Below are positions 33,199 to 37,676 of a stretch of 37,676 bases of DNA, in pieces. A program made the translations under genes and the position numbers. The DNA is taken from positions 1 to 37,676 of the forward strand of contig URKT01000008.1 in NCBI GenBank assembly GCA_900548495.1. Reading direction: 5' to 3'. Within the stretch, counting starts at the first letter, position 1, and the number at the start of each line of letters is the position of its first letter. The stretch is from an uncultured Collinsella sp. (GTDB lineage Bacteria; Actinomycetota; Coriobacteriia; Coriobacteriales; Coriobacteriaceae). The notes below the pieces were generated by a model that was not told the origin of the DNA, searched no databases, and saw nothing but the letters and a program-made list of their open reading frames with translations.

Positions 33199-34722
33199 AT
33201 GCCGTGCACAACGATTCTGGTCGGTAAGAACGCGAGCTACGACGGGTCGACGCTTGTCGCGCGTAACGAGGACTCGTCTAACGGGGTGTTTGAGCCCAAG
33301 CGTATGCGCGTGGTGCATCCCGACGAGCAGCCGCGCGTCTACACGAGCGTCCTGAGTCACCTGACCGTTGAGCTGCCCGATAACCCCATGCGCTACACGA
33401 GTGTCCCCGATGTTGTCCCGGGCCACGGCATCTGGGCCGAGGCCGGTTTTAACGAGCTCAATGTGGGCATGTCCGCAACCGAGACGCTCACCACCAATGA
33501 GCGCGTTCGCGGCGCCGACCCGCTCGTGGACTACGTGCCCGCCAAGGGCAACGAGGGCGAGGACGGCTATGTGCCGGCGCAGCTTGGTGGCCTGGGCGAG
33601 GAGGATATGGTGACCCTGGTCCTGCCCTACGCCAAGTCCGCCCGCGACGGCGTCCGTATCCTGGGCGACCTGCTCGAGCGCTACGGCACCTACGAGAACA
33701 ACGGCATCGCCTTTAGTGATGTGGGCGAGATCTGGTGGCTCGAGACCATCGGTGGTCACCACTGGATTGCCAAGCGTGTGCCCGATGACGCCTATGTGAC
33801 CATGCCCAACCAGCTGGGTATCGACAGCTTTGACCTGGATGACGCCGAGGGCGCCCAGGCCGACCACATGTGCTCCGCCGACTTGCGCGCCTGGATGGCC
33901 GAGTGGCATCTGGACCTGACGCTGGGCGTCGAGGGCGACGGCCCGGCTGCGGTCTTTAACCCGCGCGAGGCCTTTGGCTCGCACAGCGACAGCGACCACG
34001 TCTACAACACGCCGCGCGCGTGGTACATGCAGCGCTGTCTCAACCCCAGCGACGTGTGGGATGGCCCCGACGCCGACTACACGCCCGAGAGCGACGATAT
34101 CCCCTGGAGCCGCGTGCCCGAGCGCAAGGTGACCATCGAGGACATCAAGTACGTACTCTCGAGCCACTACCAGGGCACGGAGTACGATTGCTACGGTAGC
34201 AAGGGCACGCCCGCTACGCGTGGCGCATATCGCCCCATCGGCATCAACCGTAACAGCCAGCTCGCCGTGTTGCAGCTGCGTCCCTATGCGCAGCCGGCCT
34301 ATCGCGCCGTGCAGTGGATGGCGTTTGGCTCCAACTCGTTTAACGCGCTGGTTCCGCTGTACGCCAACGTCGAGACCATGCCCGAGTACTATGCCGACAC
34401 GCAGGCTCGCGTGACGTCCGAAAACTTCTACTGGGCCAACCGCCTGATCGGCGCGCTGGCTGACGTCCGCTTCCATGAGTGCGGTCGCGCGGTCGAGGAT
34501 TATCAGGAGAAGGTCGGTGGCATGGGCCACAAGCAGATCCATGACGTCGACGCTGCCGTAGCCGCTCTGCCCGAGGCCGAGGTGCCTGCCGAGCTTGCAC
34601 GCGCCAACGAGGCCTTTGCCGAGCGTGTCCGCGTGGAGACCGATGCCCTGCTGGGCAAGGTGCTCTACACCACGAGCTGCGCCATGAAGAACTCTTTCGC
34701 GATGAACGACAACGTGAGGTAG
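33199..34722 (+). CDS. C69-family dipeptidase
   Basis: A 507-residue Ntn-hydrolase of the PepD/C69 family, which cuts dipeptides with broad specificity. The mature nucleophile would be Cys3 (MPCTTILVGKNAS), exposed by removal of the short leader. RNEDSSNGVFEPK, GHGIWAEAGFNELNVGMSATET and GIAFSDVGEIWWLETIGGHHWIAKR are typical blocks. ATG 33199 is chosen over ATG 33193 because AAGGAGG at 33186-33192 touches the latter. No signal peptide is seen, so it is likely cytoplasmic. It appears monocistronic. Confidence 0.92.
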   Translation: MPCTTILVGKNASYDGSTLVARNEDSSNGVFEPKRMRVVHPDEQPRVYTSVLSHLTVELPDNPMRYTSVPDVVPGHGIWAEAGFNELNVGMSATETLTTNERVRGADPLVDYVPAKGNEGEDGYVPAQLGGLGEEDMVTLVLPYAKSARDGVRILGDLLERYGTYENNGIAFSDVGEIWWLETIGGHHWIAKRVPDDAYVTMPNQLGIDSFDLDDAEGAQADHMCSADLRAWMAEWHLDLTLGVEGDGPAAVFNPREAFGSHSDSDHVYNTPRAWYMQRCLNPSDVWDGPDADYTPESDDIPWSRVPERKVTIEDIKYVLSSHYQGTEYDCYGSKGTPATRGAYRPIGINRNSQLAVLQLRPYAQPAYRAVQWMAFGSNSFNALVPLYANVETMPEYYADTQARVTSENFYWANRLIGALADVRFHECGRAVEDYQEKVGGMGHKQIHDVDAAVAALPEAEVPAELARANEAFAERVRVETDALLGKVLYTTSCAMKNSFAMNDNVR

Positions 34723-34821
34723 GGATTTCCCGTCGATCGAATAGCGCTAAAACGCTTTGTCGCTTTCACTCAATCTTGGGTACAAGAACGCCAATGCAGT
34801 TGTTTGTGATTGGAGACAACC

Positions 34822-35238
34822 ATGGTTATGAAACTCGATCAGCTTGTTAACGGCGCCATCAATGTTGGCTTTGGCGCCGCCGCCGTTGCCGTCGAGGGCA
34901 GCAAGAAGGTTCTCGACGACCTCAATACCAAGGGTGAGCAGGTGCGCAAGGACGCAGGCGCTCCCGATATCGCCCGCAGCGTGTCCGATATGTTCGAGCA
35001 GGCCGGCGGTACCATCTCCGATCTGACCGAGCGCTTGGGCACGCAGGGCGAGACCGCGGCCCAGCGCGTGCTCGACGAGCTCATCCTTGCCCGTGTCCGC
35101 GTTATGACCGCCCCCGAGCGCACGGCCTTCCTGGCCCATGTGCGCGACATCGTCGATTCGGTCGAGGACAACGTGACCTCGGTGCCCGTCGAGTCCGTTG
35201 AGCCCGACGACGCAGAGGACGCCGAAGAGGCCGAGTAG
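34822..35238 (+). CDS. Phasin-like helical protein
   Basis: A 138-residue, mostly helical protein: a short hydrophobic stretch (GAINVGFGAAAVAV, about 11-24), a charged helical region and an acidic tail (DAEDAEEAE). It resembles phasin-like proteins often annotated beside UbiB-type kinases, but similarity is only by composition. TTGGAG precedes the ATG at 34822; an in-frame TTG at 34810 has no better support. The UbiB-like gene starts 8 nt downstream, so they are co-transcribed. Confidence 0.6.
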   Translation: MVMKLDQLVNGAINVGFGAAAVAVEGSKKVLDDLNTKGEQVRKDAGAPDIARSVSDMFEQAGGTISDLTERLGTQGETAAQRVLDELILARVRVMTAPERTAFLAHVRDIVDSVEDNVTSVPVESVEPDDAEDAEEAE

Positions 35239-35246
35239 CAGCGCAG

Positions 35247-37010
35247 ATGGCAGATTCCACCACCGATTTCAACAATCTAGATCCTCTGGGTGACGAGGCG
35301 GCGGTTGTCGATGAGGTCGACGCCGCCGTCTCGGGCGCTCGCAAGAAGCCGCGCGCTGTCGATATGGTGCCCGAGGAGCCCGACGCGATGGCGCCGGACG
35401 AGGAATACCAGCTCACGCCGGCGGGTCGTCGCGAACGCATTGGGCAGATTGTTCGCCTGGTCAAAAAGTACCGCGTGTGGGATAACCTCACGCCGGTTCG
35501 TTTGCGCCGCCTGCTCGAGGAACTCGGCCCCATGTTCGTCAAGATGGGGCAGATTCTGGCTAACCGGTCCGAGATTCTGCCGCAACGCTTTTGCGACGAG
35601 CTGCGTCGTCTGCGCTCCGACGTGGAGCCGGTGCCGTACGAGGTCGTACTCAGTTGTCTGGAAGAAGAATACGGCCTGCGCCTGGGGGAGATGTTCGATG
35701 CGATCGACCCCAATCCGCTTGGTAGCGCATCGCTCGCGCAGGTGCACCGCGCTCGTCTGGTGACGGGCGAGGACGTGGCCGTCAAGGTGCAGCGCCCCGG
35801 TGCGCAGCAGGTTATGGCACAGGACATCGATATCATCCGCTCGGTGGTGCGTATCGTTTCCAAGTTCGTCAACACCGATCAATTCGTTGACCTGCACGGC
35901 GTAGTCGAGGAGCTGTGGACCTCGTTTCGCGAGGAGACCAACTTTTTGGCCGAGGCCAAAAACCTCAACGACTTCTACGAGTTCCATAAGAGCGTTCATG
36001 GCGTGACGTGCCCTAAATCCTATCTGGACCTGTGCACCGAGCACGTGGTGGTTATGGACTACGTCGACGGCATTTCGATCGCCGATCCTGAACGCTTGGT
36101 GGCCGAGGGCTATGACTTGGAAAAGATCGGTGCCGCAATCGTCGAGGATTACTCGACGCAGGTGCTCGATGACGGCTTTTTCCATGCCGACCCGCATGCG
36201 GGAAACATTATTCTCAAGGACGGCATCGTTTACTTTATCGACTTGGGCATGGTCGGACGCATGTCGAGTCACGATCGCGGTATCGTCAAGGACATGATTT
36301 TCGCCGTGGCCGAGGGTGACGTGCCCAAGCTCAAGGATTCGCTCATGCGCTTCGCCGTGACGCGTGGCGACTCGGCTGAGCTCGATCATTCGGCCTTTTT
36401 GTCCGATTTGGACTTTATCGTGGCTGACTTTGCGGGCCTTGACCTGAAGGATCTGGATATCGGCGAGTTTTTGACCTCGCTGTTAAACCTGGCGCGCAAA
36501 AACGACGTTGAGCTGCCGAGCGTGGTGACGATGTTCGCGCGCGGCATGGTGACGCTCGAGGGCCTGTTGACCGAGTACATGCCCAACGTCAACATGATTC
36601 AGATCATCCAGACGCATATCAAAAACGAAAAAAGCACTTATGCGCGCGTGCGTGATATGGGACGCGATCTTGCCGCGAGCAGCTATCGCGCGGCAAAAGG
36701 CTCGCTCGAGGCGGCCGAGTATCTGGGCTTGGCTTCGCGCATGCTTACGCGCGGCCAGCTTAAGGTAAACACGCAGATCATGAGCAGCGATAAGGCGCTG
36801 CGACAGCTAGGTGGGATTATCGACCGCATGTCGATGGCAATTGTGATCGCCGGTCTGTTTATCGGTTCGTCGGTGGTGTACTACGCGCGCATCGAGCCGG
36901 TTGTGTTTGGTATCCCAGTCATTGGCTTTATGGGCTACGTGAGCGCGCTGGTGCTGGCGCTTATGCTGGGCCGCAATATCTGGCTCAACAGCCACGGCGG
37001 CAAGCGCTAG
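35247..37010 (+). CDS. AarF/UbiB-family atypical kinase
   Basis: A 587-residue ABC1/UbiB-family protein. The family-specific KxGQ motif is FVKMGQ (K99, Q102), the Ala-rich nucleotide loop LGSASLAQVH is at 158-167, the Lys of AVK is K180, HADPHAGN lies at 313-320 and the metal-binding IDLG at 331-334. Two membrane helices close the protein (IVIAGLFIGSSVVYY and GYVSALVLALML). UbiB proteins are ATPases or kinases linked to isoprenoid quinone metabolism and lipids; the substrate here is unknown. No strong Shine-Dalgarno is seen before the ATG at 35247, so coupling to the phasin-like gene is likely. Confidence 0.9.
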   Translation: MADSTTDFNNLDPLGDEAAVVDEVDAAVSGARKKPRAVDMVPEEPDAMAPDEEYQLTPAGRRERIGQIVRLVKKYRVWDNLTPVRLRRLLEELGPMFVKMGQILANRSEILPQRFCDELRRLRSDVEPVPYEVVLSCLEEEYGLRLGEMFDAIDPNPLGSASLAQVHRARLVTGEDVAVKVQRPGAQQVMAQDIDIIRSVVRIVSKFVNTDQFVDLHGVVEELWTSFREETNFLAEAKNLNDFYEFHKSVHGVTCPKSYLDLCTEHVVVMDYVDGISIADPERLVAEGYDLEKIGAAIVEDYSTQVLDDGFFHADPHAGNIILKDGIVYFIDLGMVGRMSSHDRGIVKDMIFAVAEGDVPKLKDSLMRFAVTRGDSAELDHSAFLSDLDFIVADFAGLDLKDLDIGEFLTSLLNLARKNDVELPSVVTMFARGMVTLEGLLTEYMPNVNMIQIIQTHIKNEKSTYARVRDMGRDLAASSYRAAKGSLEAAEYLGLASRMLTRGQLKVNTQIMSSDKALRQLGGIIDRMSMAIVIAGLFIGSSVVYYARIEPVVFGIPVIGFMGYVSALVLALMLGRNIWLNSHGGKR

Positions 37011-37061
37011 AGGCTGCGACCGTCACCGCATTTTCCTATCGCAAACAATAGCTTTTACCTT

Positions 37062-37089
37062 GGGCTTCGCCTGCGTGCGAGGCCCTTTT
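37062..37089 (+). terminator. Terminator after the UbiB-like gene
   Basis: GGGCTTCGC at 37062-37070 pairs with GCGAGGCCC at 37077-37085 (one G-U) and is followed by TTTT. Confidence 0.75.
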
Positions 37090-37102
37090 GCGTGATACCA
37101 TT

Positions 37103-37130
37103 TTGACGGTAATAATCGATGGCCTAGATG
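37103..37130 (+). promoter_or_regulatory. Probable promoter of the cobalamin riboswitch
   Basis: TTGACG (37103-37108) and TAGATG (37125-37130) are 16 nt apart; the first matches the -35 consensus at five of six positions. Transcription would start at about 37137, at the 5' edge of the riboswitch. Confidence 0.55.
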
Positions 37131-37300
37131 GTGGTGCGGAGACGCACGAATGCGCGGTTTTCCTGCGCGTTTGGGAGAATCGGGGTGCAAGTCCCCGGCT
37201 GTACCAGTAACCGTAATTCCTCTTGGCTCGGGATGTTCGCGTCGCAGATCGGACGGCGCGCCCGAGTCGTTAAGGTTAAGTCGGATCGCCTCCCATCTTG
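37131..37300 (+). promoter_or_regulatory. Cobalamin riboswitch
   Basis: The conserved core is visible: GGGGTGCAAGTCCCC at 37182-37196, then CTGTACCAGTAACCGTAA ending near 37216, and AGTCGGATCGCCTCCC (37279-37294), the equivalent of the B12 box. Upstream, GGTGGTGCGGAGACGCAC and paired GCGCG segments form the 5' stems. CCTCC at 37289-37293 can pair with GGAGG in the ribosome-binding site at 37342-37346, suggesting translational control. A GC-rich stem between 37300 and 37335 may form the expression platform. It precedes a secreted protein gene. Confidence 0.85.
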
Positions 37301-37360
37301 CATGCGGCTGCGGCGTATGCCGCCGGTGTGCATAGGGCTCTGGAGGGAAGGGGGACCCCG

Positions 37361-37626
37361 ATGGGGGAACTCGAGCGCAACATGCGCGATGACGTGGGGC
37401 AGCTTCAAGGCAACGCTCCAAGTACAGACAATGGGGGACAATTGGATATGTTTGAGGACGAGTGCCAGCGTGCCTCGCTTCGTCGCCGTGGCGTAATCGC
37501 GCGCGGCGTGGCAAAGCGCTGCCTGGTGGCATTCCTGGCCTTCGCGATGGCCTTCAGCACCACGCCGGCTCAGCTGTGGGCCGAGGGTGCCGAGGGCATT
37601 ACCGACGCTGTGGCTCAGGCTGCGAC
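37361..37626 (+). CDS. Secreted protein under B12 riboswitch control, 3' end missing
   Basis: Only 88 codons are real; the frame then runs into adapter sequence. ATG 37361 follows GGAGGG (37342-37347) and GGGGGA; an in-frame ATG at 37448 is an alternative start. A basic segment RRRGVIARGVAKRC is followed by a hydrophobic core LVAFLAFAMAF and a likely signal peptidase site after LWA. The domain that would reveal the function lies beyond the contig end. In this lineage, B12-controlled secreted proteins often take part in cobalamin capture or are surface proteins, but nothing here identifies which. Confidence 0.7.
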
Positions 37627-37676
37627 CTGTCTCTTATACACATCTGACGCTGCCGACGACGGAGAGAGTGTAGATC
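37627..37676. other. Illumina Nextera adapter, not genomic
   Basis: 37627-37645 is the Tn5 mosaic end CTGTCTCTTATACACATCT. GACGCTGCCGACGA (37646-37659) is the rest of the read-1 adapter. CGGAGAGA (37660-37667) reads as the reverse complement of index TCTCTCCG, and GTGTAGATC (37668-37676) is the start of the P5 primer region. Genomic sequence ends at 37626. Confidence 0.97.

Noticed and set aside
37462..37647. Open frame ending in SLIHI
   Set aside because: The ending is translated Tn5 mosaic-end adapter, and the frame is out of phase with the signal-peptide frame that starts at 37361.

Overview
The window is a chromosomal segment of a high-GC, Gram-positive, probably anaerobic gut actinobacterium. 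The best guess is class Coriobacteriia, Collinsella-like. This is inferred from strong Shine-Dalgarno sites, GC-rich codon use, AT-rich -10 boxes such as TAAAAT and TAGAAT, an LAxTG-type cell-wall anchor, a superoxide reductase, and the acetogen-style folate genes fhs, fchA and folD. No rRNA, tRNA, CRISPR array, phage or intact insertion sequence was seen. Both ends are cut: the left edge falls inside a nuclease gene, and the right end runs into Illumina Nextera adapter sequence at 37627-37676, so real sequence stops at 37626.

Layout. 1-9486: an AddB-like/AddA-like recombination nuclease-helicase pair, a palindromic repeat, then dnaE. 9500-13650: a REP-like pair of inverted repeats, a SWIM/SNF2 helicase, and a superoxide reductase without its rubredoxin-like iron centre. 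13768-15753: a protein with the architecture of glutamine-dependent NAD synthetase whose active-site motifs are missing in both domains. 15754-16047: hairpin-rich noncoding DNA. 16048-18256: ruvC-ruvA-ruvB as an overlapping operon. 18401-20068: fhs. 20248-23987: a membrane protein with a PASTA-like ectodomain, an Mn-type CDF efflux pump on the minus strand, and a double zinc-ribbon protein.

23988-30571 is the accessory part. It holds a possible small RNA, a YhcG/DUF1016 nuclease, a small PH-like protein, a large secreted PI-PLC-like enzyme with a sortase motif, and two paralogous lipoproteins, most of them on the minus strand. 30572-37010: a zinc-ribbon membrane protein, the fchA-folD one-carbon operon with a terminator-like hairpin in its leader, a C69 dipeptidase, and a phasin-like protein next to an AarF/UbiB kinase. 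37011-37626: a cobalamin riboswitch and the start of the secreted protein it controls.

Most genes are housekeeping: DNA repair and replication (AddAB, DnaE, RuvABC) and one-carbon folate metabolism (Fhs, FchA, FolD). The most interesting points are the NAD-synthetase-like probable pseudoenzyme, and a FolD that lacks the catalytic Lys and Gln of the cyclohydrolase site while sitting beside FchA, which could supply that activity. Also of interest are the palindromic noncoding elements and the B12 riboswitch whose conserved 3' box could pair with the ribosome-binding site.
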